A DNA stretch of 64,000 nucleotides from Nitratireductor mangrovi (GCF_007922615.2 NZ_CP042301.2:1488001-1552000); one strand, 5' to 3'; positions 19,157 to 29,101 are shown, numbered from the stretch's first letter. Made by a program: numbers and translations. Notes: generated from the letters alone by a model not told the origin.

Positions 19157-19929
19157 GCAAGAACGTCATCGGCCGGAAGATCGCCGAACGCTTCCCCAAG
19201 GCTGGAAAGAAGGTCACCTGGCCGCAGACGCGGGCCTTTTCCGTACATCTCCTGACCGCCTCGGGTTCTTTCCTGGCGTTCCTTTCGCTGGTCGCGGCGA
19301 GCGAGCAACGCTGGACCGCGATGTTCTGGTGGCTAGGGCTAGCACTGCTGGTCGACGGCATCGACGGCCCGATCGCGCGCAAGCTGCAGGTCAAGGAAAT
19401 CCTGCCGACATGGTCGGGCGACATGCTCGACAACATCATCGACTATGTCACCTACGTTCTGATCCCCGCCTTCGCGCTCTATCAGCGCGGCTTCATGGGC
19501 GAAGGCCTCTCGTTCCTGTCAGCGGCGATCATCGTGGTGTCGAGCGCCATCTACTATGCCGACACCGGGATCAAGACCAAGGAGAACTTCTTCAAGGGCT
19601 TTCCCGTGGTCTGGAACATGGTGGTGTTCACCCTGTTCGTCATCGAACCGGGCGAATGGGCGTCCTTCGCCGTCGTGGTCGTCTCCGGCATCCTCACCTT
19701 CGTGCCGATGAATTTCCTGCACCCTGTAAGGGTGAAGCGGCTGCGGGCAATCAATCTGCCGGTCTTTCTTGCATGGTGCCTGTTCGGGGCGATCGCGCTG
19801 CTGCAGGACATGAACGCCCATATCCTGGTCAAGGTCGGCATCGCCGCGACCGGCATCTATCTCTACGTCATCGGCGGGATCATGCAGCTTCTACCTGGTC
19901 TCGGAGCGAGGGGAACAACAAATGCCTAA
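19153..19929 (+). CDS. pcs: Phosphatidylcholine synthase (CDP-diacylglycerol-choline O-phosphatidyltransferase)
   Basis: It condenses choline with CDP-diacylglycerol to phosphatidylcholine in one step, a pathway characteristic of rhizobia, Brucella, Agrobacterium and relatives. The protein has 258 residues and about eight membrane helices. The CDP-alcohol phosphotransferase signature DGxxGPxAR followed by GDMLDNIIDY is seen at residues 77-105 (DGIDGPIARK; WSGDMLDNIIDY). It starts with GTG at 19153, within the stop codon of the DUF1326 gene, and overlaps the next gene by 8 bp, so the run from DUF2182 to the quinone reductase is probably one transcript. Confidence 0.93.
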   Translation: MSKNVIGRKIAERFPKAGKKVTWPQTRAFSVHLLTASGSFLAFLSLVAASEQRWTAMFWWLGLALLVDGIDGPIARKLQVKEILPTWSGDMLDNIIDYVTYVLIPAFALYQRGFMGEGLSFLSAAIIVVSSAIYYADTGIKTKENFFKGFPVVWNMVVFTLFVIEPGEWASFAVVVVSGILTFVPMNFLHPVRVKRLRAINLPVFLAWCLFGAIALLQDMNAHILVKVGIAATGIYLYVIGGIMQLLPGLGARGTTNA

Positions 19930-20899
19930 AGCCATCGTCGTTCACGAAACCGGCGGGCCCGAGGTCCTCCGCTACGAGGAGGTCGACGTGGGCAGCCCTG
20001 GCAAGGGGCAGGCGCTGGTGCGCAACAGCGCGATCGGACTGAACTTCCTCGACGTCTATTTCCGGACCGGGCTTTACCCGGCACCGAGCGGACTCCCCTT
20101 CACGCCCGGCAACGAGGGAGCCGGCGAAGTGCTTGCGGTGGGTGAGGGCGTGACCCATGTCCGCCCGGGTGACAGGGTCGCCTATGTCGGCCCGCTGGGC
20201 GCCTACGCCGAGAAGCGTGTCATGCCGGCCGACCGGCTGGTCAAGACACCCGACGCCGTCGCCGATGAGCAGGCCGCGGGAATGATGCTGAAAGGCATGA
20301 CGGCGGAATACCTTCTGTGCCGCACGTTCAAGGTAAAGGCTGGCGACACGATCCTCTATCACGCCGCCGCGGGCGGCGTCGGCCTGATCCTCGGCCAGTG
20401 GGCAAAGCATCTCGGTGCGACTGTGATCGGCACCGCTGGTTCGGCGGAAAAGGCCGAGCTTGCCAAGTCGCACGGCTTCGACCACGTCATCAATTACAGG
20501 AGTGAAGACTTCGTGGAGCGCGTGCGGGAGATCACCAACGGGCGCATGTGCGATGTCGTCTACGATTCGGTCGGCAAGGACACCTTTCCGGCTTCGCTCG
20601 ACTGCCTGCGGCCGCTGGGCATGTTCGTCAGCTTCGGGCAGTCTTCCGGCCCGATTCCGCCTTTCAACCTTGCAATACTTTCACAAAAAGGCTCGCTGTT
20701 TGCCACTCGGCCGACGCTTTTCACCTACGTCGCCAAGCGCGAGGACCTTGAATCCACTGCAGGGAATCTCTTCGACGTGGTGTCGAGCGGTGCAGTGAAA
20801 ATCGAAGTCAATCAAAGATATAGCCTGAAGGATGCGGCGCGCGCCCATGCCGATCTCGAGGGCCGACGGACAACCGGCGCAACGATCCTGCTCCCCTGA
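19922..20899 (+). CDS. NADPH:quinone oxidoreductase (zinc-independent MDR family)
   Basis: This is a 325-residue medium-chain dehydrogenase/reductase of the quinone oxidoreductase (QorA, zeta-crystallin) type. The GroES-like N-terminal half (NFLDVYFRTGLYP, PFTPGNEGAGEV) is followed by the nucleotide-binding half with HAAAGGVGLILGQWAKHLG near residue 147. The zinc-ligand cysteines of alcohol dehydrogenases are absent, as expected. It reduces quinones with NADPH. It overlaps pcs by 8 bp and ends about 110 bp before the ABC importer operon. Confidence 0.9.
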   Translation: MPKAIVVHETGGPEVLRYEEVDVGSPGKGQALVRNSAIGLNFLDVYFRTGLYPAPSGLPFTPGNEGAGEVLAVGEGVTHVRPGDRVAYVGPLGAYAEKRVMPADRLVKTPDAVADEQAAGMMLKGMTAEYLLCRTFKVKAGDTILYHAAAGGVGLILGQWAKHLGATVIGTAGSAEKAELAKSHGFDHVINYRSEDFVERVREITNGRMCDVVYDSVGKDTFPASLDCLRPLGMFVSFGQSSGPIPPFNLAILSQKGSLFATRPTLFTYVAKREDLESTAGNLFDVVSSGAVKIEVNQRYSLKDAARAHADLEGRRTTGATILLP

Positions 20900-21010
20900 T
20901 ATTGCGTTGGAATTGTTGAAGCACTTTCAAGGTGCAAACCGCTTTGCGTTAGGCGAAGGCCGCGCCTACGATCAATGTCGGGAACAAACTGAAAAATAAG
21001 GGGAACCACT

Positions 21011-22585
21011 TTGGCGGGTGACAACGCTCGGCTGGGCCATGCCCTTCTCGACGTCCGTGGTCTGACGAAGATTTTCGGGACCTTGCGCGCTTGCGACGGC
21101 GTCGATCTCCACATCGCAAAAGGCGAGATCCACGCGCTGCTCGGCGAGAACGGCGCCGGCAAGTCGACGCTGGTGAAGATGCTGTTCGGTTCGCTGGAGC
21201 CCAATGCCGGCGAGATTTCCTGGCAGGGAAAGCCGGTGCGCATCACCAGCCCGAGCGAGGCCAAGAAGCTCGGCATCGGCATGGTGTTCCAGCACTTTTC
21301 GCTTTTCGAGGCGTTGACGGCGGCCGAGAACATCGCGCTGTCACTGGCCTCCGATACGCCGATCTCGACGATCGCGGCCAAGGCGCAGGCGCTTTCCTAC
21401 AGCTATGGACTGCCGCTCGATCCTCATTCGCTGGTCGGCGACCTGTCGGTCGGCGAACGCCAGCGCATCGAGATCATCCGCTGCCTGCTGCAGACACCGG
21501 ATCTGATCATCCTCGACGAACCGACCTCGGTGTTGACGCCGCAGGAGGCCGACAAGCTTTTCGAGACGCTGGAAAGGCTGCGCGGCGAAGGCAAGTCCAT
21601 CCTCTACATCTCCCACCGGCTCGAGGAGGTGAAGCGGTTGTGCGACCGCGCCACCGTGCTTCGCCACGGCAAGGTCGTCGGCCATTGCGACCCCAGCAAG
21701 GAGACCGCATCGTCGCTGGCGCGCATGATGGTGGGTAACGAGGTCGATACGGTCGTGCGCGAACCGGTCGAGACGGGTTCAGCCGCGGCGCTGCTCGAGG
21801 TCGACAAGCTCGACCGGGCGCCAGCCACGCCGTTTTCCATCCCGCTGCGCAAGATATCGCTCACGGTGCGCGCCGGCGAGGTGATCGGCATCGCCGGTGT
21901 GGCCGGCAACGGTCAGGGCGAATTCTTCGAGGCGGTATCGGGCGAAGTCACGCAGGGTCGTGCCGACGCCGTGCGCATTCGCGGCGAGGGAGTCGGGTTC
22001 AAGGGCATTTCGGGGCGCCGGCTGATGGGCGCGGCTTTCGTTCCGGAGGAGCGGCTCGGCCACGGCGCAGCGCCCGCCATGCGGCTTTCCGACAATCTGC
22101 TCCTTTCGCGCCACACCACGGATGCCAAGGCCTTCCTCGGCGCGCTCGGAACGGTTCGCACCGGCGCGCTTTCGGCCGCCGCGAAGCGCATCAACGAGAT
22201 CATGGACGTCAGGAAAAGCGCGGAAGACCCGGCAGCATCGGCGCTTTCTGGCGGCAATCTGCAAAAGTTCATCATCGGCCGCGAACTGGATCGCAAACCG
22301 TCGGTGATGGTCGTCAACCAGCCGACCTGGGGTGTCGACGCAGGAGCGGCGGCGCGTATCCGTCAGGCGCTGATCGAGCTCGCGCGATCCGGCTCCGCAG
22401 TACTCGTCATCAGCCAGGATCTCGACGAGCTGTTCGAGATTTCCGACGCCATTGCCGTCATGCACAACGGCGAACTGTCGAAGCCGGTGCCGCGTGCCGA
22501 GGCGACCTTCGAGAAGATCGGCCTGCTCATGGGCGGCGCCGAACCCGGCCACGTCCAACACGATCATCCGGCGGAGGTTGCCTGA
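21011..22585 (+). CDS. ABC transporter ATP-binding protein, two NBDs (nucleoside/BMP-type importer)
   Basis: This 524-residue protein has two ATP-binding domains, like RbsA/MglA and the nucleoside-importer ATPases of the BMP type (YufO, NupA). The first NBD has Walker A GENGAGKST (about 45), signature LSVGERQRIEI and Walker B LIILDEPTSVL. The second has the degenerate Walker A GVAGNGQGE typical of this class and LSGGNLQKFIIGREL. It starts with TTG at 21011, with GGGGAACC upstream. It ends in an ATGA overlap with the first permease gene. With the next three genes it forms a complete importer operon. Confidence 0.92.
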   Translation: MAGDNARLGHALLDVRGLTKIFGTLRACDGVDLHIAKGEIHALLGENGAGKSTLVKMLFGSLEPNAGEISWQGKPVRITSPSEAKKLGIGMVFQHFSLFEALTAAENIALSLASDTPISTIAAKAQALSYSYGLPLDPHSLVGDLSVGERQRIEIIRCLLQTPDLIILDEPTSVLTPQEADKLFETLERLRGEGKSILYISHRLEEVKRLCDRATVLRHGKVVGHCDPSKETASSLARMMVGNEVDTVVREPVETGSAAALLEVDKLDRAPATPFSIPLRKISLTVRAGEVIGIAGVAGNGQGEFFEAVSGEVTQGRADAVRIRGEGVGFKGISGRRLMGAAFVPEERLGHGAAPAMRLSDNLLLSRHTTDAKAFLGALGTVRTGALSAAAKRINEIMDVRKSAEDPAASALSGGNLQKFIIGRELDRKPSVMVVNQPTWGVDAGAAARIRQALIELARSGSAVLVISQDLDELFEISDAIAVMHNGELSKPVPRAEATFEKIGLLMGGAEPGHVQHDHPAEVA

Positions 22586-23706
22586 TGCGCATCGAACTCA
22601 TCAAGCGTCCGCAACAGTCGAAGCTCTATTCGGCGCTGTCTCCGTTTCTCGCCTTCGCATTGATGGTGGTCGCAGGCGCGATCGTCTTCGCCGCACTCGG
22701 CAAGAACCCGGTCGCGGGCCTGTACGCCTATTTCATCGAACCGCTGACGGAGATGTGGTCGCTGCATGAGCTGGCGATCAAGGCGGCACCGCTGATCCTG
22801 ATTGCCGTCGGCCTTTCGGTCTGTTTCCAGTCCAACAACTGGAACATCGGCGCGGAAGGCCAGTTCACGCTGGGCGCCATCGTCGGCTCCGTGATCCCGC
22901 TCTATTTCCCGGATTTCCAGAACTGGACCGTGCTGCCGATGATGCTCGTCTGCGGGGCGATCGGCGGCGCGCTCTATGCGGCGATCCCGGCATTGCTCAA
23001 GGCGCGGTTCAACACCAACGAGATCCTGACCTCGCTGATGCTGGTCTATGTCGCGCAACTGGTGCTCGACTGGCTGGTGCGTGGTCCGTGGCGCGATCCG
23101 GCGGCGATGAGCTTCCCGCAGGCGCCCGCCTTCCATTCCTGGGCGATCGTGCCCGAACTACTACCGGCTTCCGGCCGGGCCAATTGGGGTATCGTCTTCG
23201 CTGTCATCGCCGCGGTCGCCGTCTGGTACATGATGTCGAGGACGCTGAAGGGATTTGAGGTCAAGGTCATCGGCCAGAGCCCGCGCGCCGGCGGCTTTGG
23301 CGGCTTCTCCGCTACCCGCACGATCATCTTCGCCTTCCTCGTGTCCGGCGCGCTGGCGGGGCTTGCCGGCATCGTCGAGGTCTCCGGCGCGATCGGCCGC
23401 CTGCAGCCGCAGATCTCGCCCGGCTACGGTTTTGCCGCGATCATCGTGGCCTTTCTCGGACGGCTGAACCCGCTCGGCATCGTCGCCGCCGGCCTGGTCC
23501 TGGCACTATCCTATCTCGGCGGCGAGGCGGCCCAGATCGAGATCGGCGTGACGGACAAGACGGTGCGCGCGTTCCAGGGCATGCTGCTCTTCTTCGTGCT
23601 CGCCTGCGACACGCTGATCCACTACCAGGTGCGCCTGGTCCGGCCCGCGCCAGCGGCCGCCCCCGAAAAACCCGTTGCCACGGAGGCCGCTCATGGGCAT
23701 GGCTGA
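22585..23706 (+). CDS. ABC transporter permease (nucleoside/BMP-type importer)
   Basis: This is a 373-residue inner-membrane permease of the BPD_transp_2 class with about ten helices. The conserved stretch SNNWNIGAEGQFTLGAIVGS (about 91-110) and the EAA-like region KVIGQSPRAGGFGGFSATR (about 222-240) identify the first of the two permeases found in YufP/NupB-type systems. Its start overlaps the ATPase stop (ATGA) and its end overlaps the second permease by 14 bp, indicating translational coupling. Confidence 0.9.
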   Translation: MRIELIKRPQQSKLYSALSPFLAFALMVVAGAIVFAALGKNPVAGLYAYFIEPLTEMWSLHELAIKAAPLILIAVGLSVCFQSNNWNIGAEGQFTLGAIVGSVIPLYFPDFQNWTVLPMMLVCGAIGGALYAAIPALLKARFNTNEILTSLMLVYVAQLVLDWLVRGPWRDPAAMSFPQAPAFHSWAIVPELLPASGRANWGIVFAVIAAVAVWYMMSRTLKGFEVKVIGQSPRAGGFGGFSATRTIIFAFLVSGALAGLAGIVEVSGAIGRLQPQISPGYGFAAIIVAFLGRLNPLGIVAAGLVLALSYLGGEAAQIEIGVTDKTVRAFQGMLLFFVLACDTLIHYQVRLVRPAPAAAPEKPVATEAAHGHG

Positions 23707-24667
23707 AGCAATCCTTCTCACCATAGCAACGGCGGCGACGCCGCTGCTTCTGGCGGCGATCGGCGAACTGGTGGTCGAGCGCTCCGGGGTGCTCAACCTC
23801 GGCGTTGAAGGCATGATGCTGATGGGCGCCGTCGCTGGCTTCGGCATGGCGCTGACCACCGGCCAACCCTGGTTCGGCATCCTCGCAGGGGCGATTGCCG
23901 GCATGCTGTTTTCGCTGCTCTTCGGCTTCCTGGCACTGACGCTGGTGACCAACCAGGTGGCGACCGGACTGGCGCTGACGCTGCTCGGCATCGGCATTTC
24001 CGGCATGATCGGCGAGGCCTTCGTCGGGCAGCCCGGCGTGAAGCTCGGCGTCCTGCACATTCCGGGGCTGTCGGACCTGCCCCTGGTCGGCAAGCTGCTC
24101 TTCGGTCAGGATCCGATGTTCTACATTTCGCTGCTTCTGACCGGCGGTGTGATGTGGTTCCTGTTCCGCACCCGGGCCGGTTTGACGCTGCGCTCGGTCG
24201 GCGACAGCCACTCATCGGCCCATGCGCTCGGCATCAAGGTGATCGGAATCCGCTATCTCGCGGTCATGTTCGGCGGCGCCTGCGCCGGGCTCGCCGGTGC
24301 GCAGCTCTCGCTCGTCTACACGACGCAGTGGATCGAGAACATGACGGCCGGGCGCGGCTGGATCGCTCTGGCGCTCGTAGTCTTCGCCTCGTGGCGTCCC
24401 TGGCGGGTGTTGGCCGGCGCGTACCTCTTCGGCGCCATCACAATCGCCCAGCTTCACATTCAGGCCACCAATCTGAGCGATCTCATCGGACTGCCCGCGC
24501 CCCTCTACTGGCTGGCCGAGATGATCAAGTCGATCCCGTCGCAGTTCCTTTCTTCGCTTCCCTATCTGGCGACGATCGTGGTCCTCGTACTAATCTCCAG
24601 AAACAGGCGATTGACCATGATGAACACGCCGGCCTCGCTGGGGCGGCCGTTCGTGCCCGATCGCTAG
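23693..24667 (+). CDS. ABC transporter permease (nucleoside/BMP-type importer)
   Basis: This is the second BPD_transp_2 permease, 324 residues, YufQ/NupC-like. Motifs are ERSGVLNLGVEGMMLMGAV near residue 25 and the cytoplasmic coupling stretch TLRSVGDSHSSAHALGIKV near 175. The start at 23693 is favoured over ATG 23675 and 23699 because GGAGG is centred about 8 bases upstream. It pairs with the upstream permease to form the channel; the binding protein follows 50 bp later. Confidence 0.9.
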   Translation: MGMAEAILLTIATAATPLLLAAIGELVVERSGVLNLGVEGMMLMGAVAGFGMALTTGQPWFGILAGAIAGMLFSLLFGFLALTLVTNQVATGLALTLLGIGISGMIGEAFVGQPGVKLGVLHIPGLSDLPLVGKLLFGQDPMFYISLLLTGGVMWFLFRTRAGLTLRSVGDSHSSAHALGIKVIGIRYLAVMFGGACAGLAGAQLSLVYTTQWIENMTAGRGWIALALVVFASWRPWRVLAGAYLFGAITIAQLHIQATNLSDLIGLPAPLYWLAEMIKSIPSQFLSSLPYLATIVVLVLISRNRRLTMMNTPASLGRPFVPDR

Positions 24668-24717
24668 AACGACAAGGGATGGAAACCCCGGAAGAGAAAC
24701 CAACAGAGGATAACACC

Positions 24718-25797
24718 ATGAAAAAAACACTGCTTGCACTGGCCGCCTCAACTGCCGTGCTTCTGGCCGCCGGAGCCGCGGGCGCACAGGAGAAGGCCAA
24801 GGCGTGCTTCATTTATGTCGGACCGATCGGCGACTTCGGCTGGTCCTATCAGCACCATCAGGGTGCGCTGGAGATGCAGGAGGCATTAGGTGGCGAGGAG
24901 AAGGTCGAACTGGCCTATCTCGAAAGCGTGCCGGAAGGTGCTGACGCCGAACGCGCCATCGAACGTTTTGCGCGCTCCGGCTGCAACATCATCTTCACCA
25001 CGTCGTTCGGCTATATGGACGCCACCAACAAGGTCGCGGCGAAGTTCCCGGACGTGAAGTTCGAACATGCGACCGGTTTCAAGCGCGAGCACCCGAACGT
25101 CTCGACCTACAACTCCAAGTTCCACGAGGGCCGCTACGTTCAGGGCGTGATCGCCGCGAGCCTGTCGGAAGCGGGCGTTGCCGGCTACATCGCCTCGTTC
25201 CCGATTCCGGAAGTGGTCATGGGCATCAACGCCTTCGTGCTCGGCGCACAGTCGGTCAATCCGGAATTCAAGGTGAAGGTGGTCTGGGCCAATACTTGGT
25301 TCGATCCCGGCAAGGAGGCCGACGCTGCCAAGGTGCTGATCGACCAGGGTGTCGACATCATTACCCAGCATACCGATTCGACCGCCCCGATGCAGGTTGC
25401 GGCCGAACGCGGCATCAAGGCTTTTGGCCAGGCTTCCGACATGATCAAGTTCGGGCCTGAGACCCAGCTCACCTCGATCATCGACGACTGGGGTCCGTAC
25501 TACACCGAACGCGTCAAGGCGGTGATGGAAGGCACCTGGGAACAGGTCGATGTCTGGGCCGGCATGGCGGAGGGCCATGTCGTCATGGCGCCCTATACCA
25601 ACATGCCTGACGACGTGAAGAAGCTGGCCGAGGAGACCGAAGCCAAGATCAAGTCGGGCGAGTTCGATCCCTTCACCGGCCCGGTGAAGAAGCAGGACGG
25701 CTCCGACTGGCTCGCCGACGGCGAGGTAGCCGAGGAAGGCGTCCTGCTCGGTCTCAACTTTTACGTCGAAGGCGTGGACGACAAGCTGCCGCAGTAA
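24718..25797 (+). CDS. BMP family ABC transporter substrate-binding protein (PnrA-like)
   Basis: This 359-residue periplasmic binding protein of the basic-membrane-protein (PnrA/Med) family typically binds purine nucleosides or related compounds. A signal peptide is evident (MKKTLLALAASTAVLLAAG, cleavage after AGAQ); no lipobox cysteine is seen. The mature N-terminus FIYVGPIGDFGWSYQHH and the hinge region DIITQHTDSTAPMQVA are typical. The start at 24718 has AGAGGA upstream. A strong intrinsic terminator 28 bp after the stop closes the four-gene operon. The real ligand is not determinable; nucleosides are the best guess from the family. Confidence 0.9.
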   Translation: MKKTLLALAASTAVLLAAGAAGAQEKAKACFIYVGPIGDFGWSYQHHQGALEMQEALGGEEKVELAYLESVPEGADAERAIERFARSGCNIIFTTSFGYMDATNKVAAKFPDVKFEHATGFKREHPNVSTYNSKFHEGRYVQGVIAASLSEAGVAGYIASFPIPEVVMGINAFVLGAQSVNPEFKVKVVWANTWFDPGKEADAAKVLIDQGVDIITQHTDSTAPMQVAAERGIKAFGQASDMIKFGPETQLTSIIDDWGPYYTERVKAVMEGTWEQVDVWAGMAEGHVVMAPYTNMPDDVKKLAEETEAKIKSGEFDPFTGPVKKQDGSDWLADGEVAEEGVLLGLNFYVEGVDDKLPQ

Positions 25798-25824
25798 TCT
25801 CGGCCGGGTAGCCGGTGAGACGGG

Positions 25825-25855
25825 AAGGGCGCCGCAGGGCGCCCTTCTTCGTTTT
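25825..25855 (+). terminator. Intrinsic terminator of the nucleoside-type ABC operon
   Basis: AAGGGCGC (25825-25832) pairs with GCGCCCTT (25839-25846) over a six-base loop, followed by CTTCGTTTT. It lies 28 bp after the BMP-protein stop codon. Confidence 0.85.
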
Positions 25856-25940
25856 ATGCTGCTTTTGACATCCGGCTCCTGACAGTCGGTCGTCAGGAGG
25901 CGGGTGCTAGAAACGCTGATCGGAACGGAGAAACGGCAAT

Positions 25941-26591
25941 ATGCTCACCTTCTATCACGCGCCCTGGTCCCGCTCGTCCAGCGTGTTCTGGCTGCTGGAA
26001 GAACTCGGCGTCGAATACAAACTCGAGATCGTCGACATCAGGGGTGAGGGCGGGGCGCCCGAAGCCTACCGCGCCATCCAGCCGAACAAGAAGGTGCCGG
26101 CGATCGACCACGACGGCAGGATCGTCACCGAGCGTGCCGCGATCACCATCTATCTTTGCGACACCTTCCCAGAGGCAGCACTGGCGCCCGCGATCAGCGA
26201 CCCGATGCGTGCCGCATATCTCAAATGGCTGGTCTATGCCGACGCCGTTTTCGATCCGGCGGTAAGCGCCCGCGTCCACGGGCTCGACTATGTCAGCAAC
26301 GACTATTCCTTCGGTCTGTTCGACGACATGGTCCGCCATGTCGAAGAACATCTGACGACGAACGCCTTCATGTGCGGCGACCGCTTCACCGCCGCCGATG
26401 TGCAGATGGGCAGCGCCATCGGCTACACGATGGAGGTGCTGAAGGTCCTCCCGGAACGCGATGCCTTCAAGGCGTATATGTCCCGGATCGAAGCGCGGCC
26501 GGCGGCAAAGCGCGCCGACGAGAAGGATCGCGTCCTGGCGATGGAGCTACCGTTCTTCAAGGCTCAGTTCGGCGGTGAGGCGGCCGGCTGA
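25941..26591 (+). CDS. Glutathione S-transferase family protein
   Basis: This 216-residue protein is a two-domain soluble GST. The N-terminal thioredoxin-fold part has FYHAPWSRSSSVFWLLEELG (about 4-23), the cis-Pro region NKKVPAID and the glutathione-binding ITERAAI-like motif VTERAAITIYL. The helical C-terminal domain contains GDRFTAADVQMGS (N-capping box, about 148). The likely catalytic serine is in the SRSS stretch. Its stop is 3 bp from the convergent rimO stop. Substrate unknown. Confidence 0.88.
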   Translation: MLTFYHAPWSRSSSVFWLLEELGVEYKLEIVDIRGEGGAPEAYRAIQPNKKVPAIDHDGRIVTERAAITIYLCDTFPEAALAPAISDPMRAAYLKWLVYADAVFDPAVSARVHGLDYVSNDYSFGLFDDMVRHVEEHLTTNAFMCGDRFTAADVQMGSAIGYTMEVLKVLPERDAFKAYMSRIEARPAAKRADEKDRVLAMELPFFKAQFGGEAAG

Positions 26592-26594
26592 CGA

Positions 26595-27908
26595 TCAGAC
26601 CGCCTGACCGAAGAGGTCGTACGCATCCGAGCGGTCGATCTTGACGGTCACGATGTCGCCGGTCCTGAGCGGCCTGCGTGCGCTGATGTGAACGGCGCCG
26701 TCAATCTCCGGCGCATCGAACTGCGAGCGTCCGCGGGCCGACGTGCCATGCGCCTCGTCGATGATGACCGGCAGGCGCCTGCCGATCTTCTTCTTGAGAA
26801 GGCTGGCCGAAATCGCCTGCTGCCGGGCCATGAAGCGGTCGTAGCGTGCGGTCTTTGTCTCCTCCGGCACTTCGTCGAGGCCGAGTTCGTTGGCGCGCGC
26901 GCCAGCGACCGGCTCATATTTGAAGCAGCCGGCGCGTTCGATCTTCGCCGCATCCATCCAGTCGAGCAGTTCGCCAAAATCCTCTTCGGTCTCGCCGGGA
27001 AAGCCGACAATGAAGGTCGAGCGGATCGCAAGATCGGGGCAGATCTCGCGCCAGCGGCGAATTCGCTCCAGCGTCTTTTCCTGGTGCGCGGGGCGGCGCA
27101 TGTTCTTCAGCACCGCCGGCGAGGCGTGCTGGAACGGAATGTCGAGATAGGGCAGCACCTTGCCCTCCGCCATCAGCGGTATCACCTCGTCGACGTGAGG
27201 GTAGGGGTAGACATAGTGGAGCCTGACCCACACGCCCATCTCGCCGAGTTCGCGCGCCAGGTCGAGGAATTTTGTACGCACCTCGCGCTCCTGCCAGAGG
27301 CTCGGCGCGTATTTGACGTCGACCCCGTAGGCGCTGGTGTCCTGGGAAATCACCAGAATTTCCTTCACACCGGCCTTGACCAGCCGTTCGGCTTCCCTCA
27401 GCACGTCGGCCGCCGGGCGCGACACCAGATCGCCGCGCAATGCCGGGATGATGCAGAAGGAGCAGCGATTGTTGCAGCCTTCCGAAATCTTCAGGTAGGC
27501 GTAGTGGCGCGGTGTCAGCTTCACGCCCTGCGGCGGCATCAGGTCGACGAAAGGTTCGTGCGCCGGCGGTGCGGCTTCGTGCACCGCCGCCATGACGCTC
27601 TCATAGGCTTGCGGACCGGTGATCGCGAGCACGCCGGGATGTTTTTCCCGGATCAGTTCCGGCGTGGCGCCCATGCAGCCGGTGACGATCACCTTGCCGT
27701 TGTCGGCCATGGCCTCGCCGATCGCGGCCAACGATTCATCGCGCGCCGAATCCAGGAAGCCGCAGGTATTGACGACGACGAGGTCGGCGCCGTCATGCTT
27801 GCGGGCAATCTCGTAACCCTCGGCACGCAGCCGCGTGATGATGCGTTCGGAATCGACCAGCGCCTTGGGACAACCAAGGCTGACGAAGGAAACGCGTGGC
27901 GCGGTCAT
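26595..27908 (-). CDS. rimO: Ribosomal protein uS12 methylthiotransferase RimO
   Basis: RimO is a radical-SAM enzyme that methylthiolates the conserved Asp of ribosomal protein S12. The 437-residue protein shows all three parts: the UPF0004/MTTase domain with cluster cysteines in [18 protein letters not shown] and VTGCMG; the radical SAM CxxxCxxC motif in [13 protein letters not shown] (about 157-169); and a C-terminal TRAM domain ([16 protein letters not shown]). The start at 27908 is the standard family N-terminus ([15 protein letters not shown]); a 16-codon upstream extension is not homologous. Confidence 0.96.
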   Translation of the reverse strand: MTAPRVSFVSLGCPKALVDSERIITRLRAEGYEIARKHDGADLVVVNTCGFLDSARDESLAAIGEAMADNGKVIVTGCMGATPELIREKHPGVLAITGPQAYESVMAAVHEAAPPAHEPFVDLMPPQGVKLTPRHYAYLKISEGCNNRCSFCIIPALRGDLVSRPAADVLREAERLVKAGVKEILVISQDTSAYGVDVKYAPSLWQEREVRTKFLDLARELGEMGVWVRLHYVYPYPHVDEVIPLMAEGKVLPYLDIPFQHASPAVLKNMRRPAHQEKTLERIRRWREICPDLAIRSTFIVGFPGETEEDFGELLDWMDAAKIERAGCFKYEPVAGARANELGLDEVPEETKTARYDRFMARQQAISASLLKKKIGRRLPVIIDEAHGTSARGRSQFDAPEIDGAVHISARRPLRTGDIVTVKIDRSDAYDLFGQAV

Positions 27909-28018
27909 GGGCGGGTTCTGGTCTGCTTTGCTGACGATTGCGCCGGCGCATAGCACGCGAAGCGCAGGCTTGCCACCAGATCATCACGCCGCGAACGCGG
28001 CACGTATGACCTTAGTAG

Positions 28019-29101
28019 CTACGTCCGCGCAGGGCCTGCGGCCACGCGAGCCTGCCGGATGCGCCAGAGCAGCCAGCCGAGATAGACAAACATCAGGAAC
28101 GAAATCAGGAACTCCCGGATCTCGGAAAGTTCGTGGCCTTCCGTCATGCGGCTGCCGTAGAGCAGGAACACGGCTTGCGAGGCGAGCATGAGGAGCGCCC
28201 AGGTACCCGCCCATACGCGCTGGGCCGGTGTTCCGCGCGCTTTGTCGAAAGCGGCGTCGAGCAGCAGGATGACGCCGAGCGCAAAGGCGATCTGCATCGG
28301 CACGACGTTCCAATATTCGTAGAAAAGCCCCGAGATCGGCACGGCAATCAGCATGAAGCCGGCCGGCGGAACGAAGAAGGCGATCATGGAGAGCAGGCGT
28401 CCGGGTCGGCGGACCCACGCATAGGGAAGCACGAAAAACAGGACGAGTGCCGCCAGATAGTAGGCGGTCTCGAACCGATACGTGTAGAAATTGTGGAGAT
28501 TCGTCTCGTTCTGGATGTTTCCGGCGAATTTTTCGGGGGTTTCCCAGCCGATCAGGTGCTGCCCCCAGGACATTTCCTCGCCGAGGATGAGCAGGGACAC
28601 CACCGCCATCGCGGCGAAGGGCAGAGGCGCCGGCAAGACCCCGATCTTGGCACCTTCGACCTGGCGCGAACGCACCGCCGCGTAGACGGCAAAGCCGATT
28701 GTCCCGGCCAGGAACAGTTCGGAAATCGTCTGCACTGCGGCCGCGTCGGTGACCCAGGGGTAAAGCCGATCCGGAATGAAGATGACTGCAGCCATGGTAG
28801 CCAACACGATGGCAGCCGCCGTGATGGAAAGTGCGGCGGGGAGATGCGAACTCGGCGTCCCGTCAAGGAACGACCGCGTCTGGCCGCGCGCTGGCTTCAG
28901 TGCAAGGTAGATGAGAAACGCTGCCAGCGTCGAGCCGGCAAGCCGGAGCCAGCCGGGCGCGGAGAAATCGGGCGGGTATTTCTCAAGAAGCTGCAGCCCT
29001 TTCTGCAGCGTGCCGTAGCGGATCGCAATCGCCGCCACGAGTAGTCCCAGAATGACCCAGGCAATCCTGCTGCCGAGATCGCGAATTTCCATCGATGTCA
29101 T
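28019..29101 (-). CDS. Uncharacterised multi-pass membrane protein with EEMSWGQ and NLHN motifs
   Basis: The family was not identified by name. It has 360 residues with roughly nine to ten hydrophobic helices. Between the middle helices lies a conserved-looking polar region, LGEEMSWGQHLIGWETP (about 173-189), followed by NIQNETNLHNFYTYRF (about 194-209); such a Glu-Glu/Asn-His combination inside a membrane protein suggests an active site or metal site rather than a simple channel (inference). An in-frame ATG three codons downstream (29092) is an alternative start. It stands alone between rimO and the IclR gene. Confidence 0.7.
   Translation of the reverse strand: MTSMEIRDLGSRIAWVILGLLVAAIAIRYGTLQKGLQLLEKYPPDFSAPGWLRLAGSTLAAFLIYLALKPARGQTRSFLDGTPSSHLPAALSITAAAIVLATMAAVIFIPDRLYPWVTDAAAVQTISELFLAGTIGFAVYAAVRSRQVEGAKIGVLPAPLPFAAMAVVSLLILGEEMSWGQHLIGWETPEKFAGNIQNETNLHNFYTYRFETAYYLAALVLFFVLPYAWVRRPGRLLSMIAFFVPPAGFMLIAVPISGLFYEYWNVVPMQIAFALGVILLLDAAFDKARGTPAQRVWAGTWALLMLASQAVFLLYGSRMTEGHELSEIREFLISFLMFVYLGWLLWRIRQARVAAGPART

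Noticed and set aside
20900..21010. Purine or other riboswitch before the nucleoside-type ABC operon
   Set aside because: The 111-bp leader shows no conserved riboswitch core or terminator/antiterminator pair that I can recognise.
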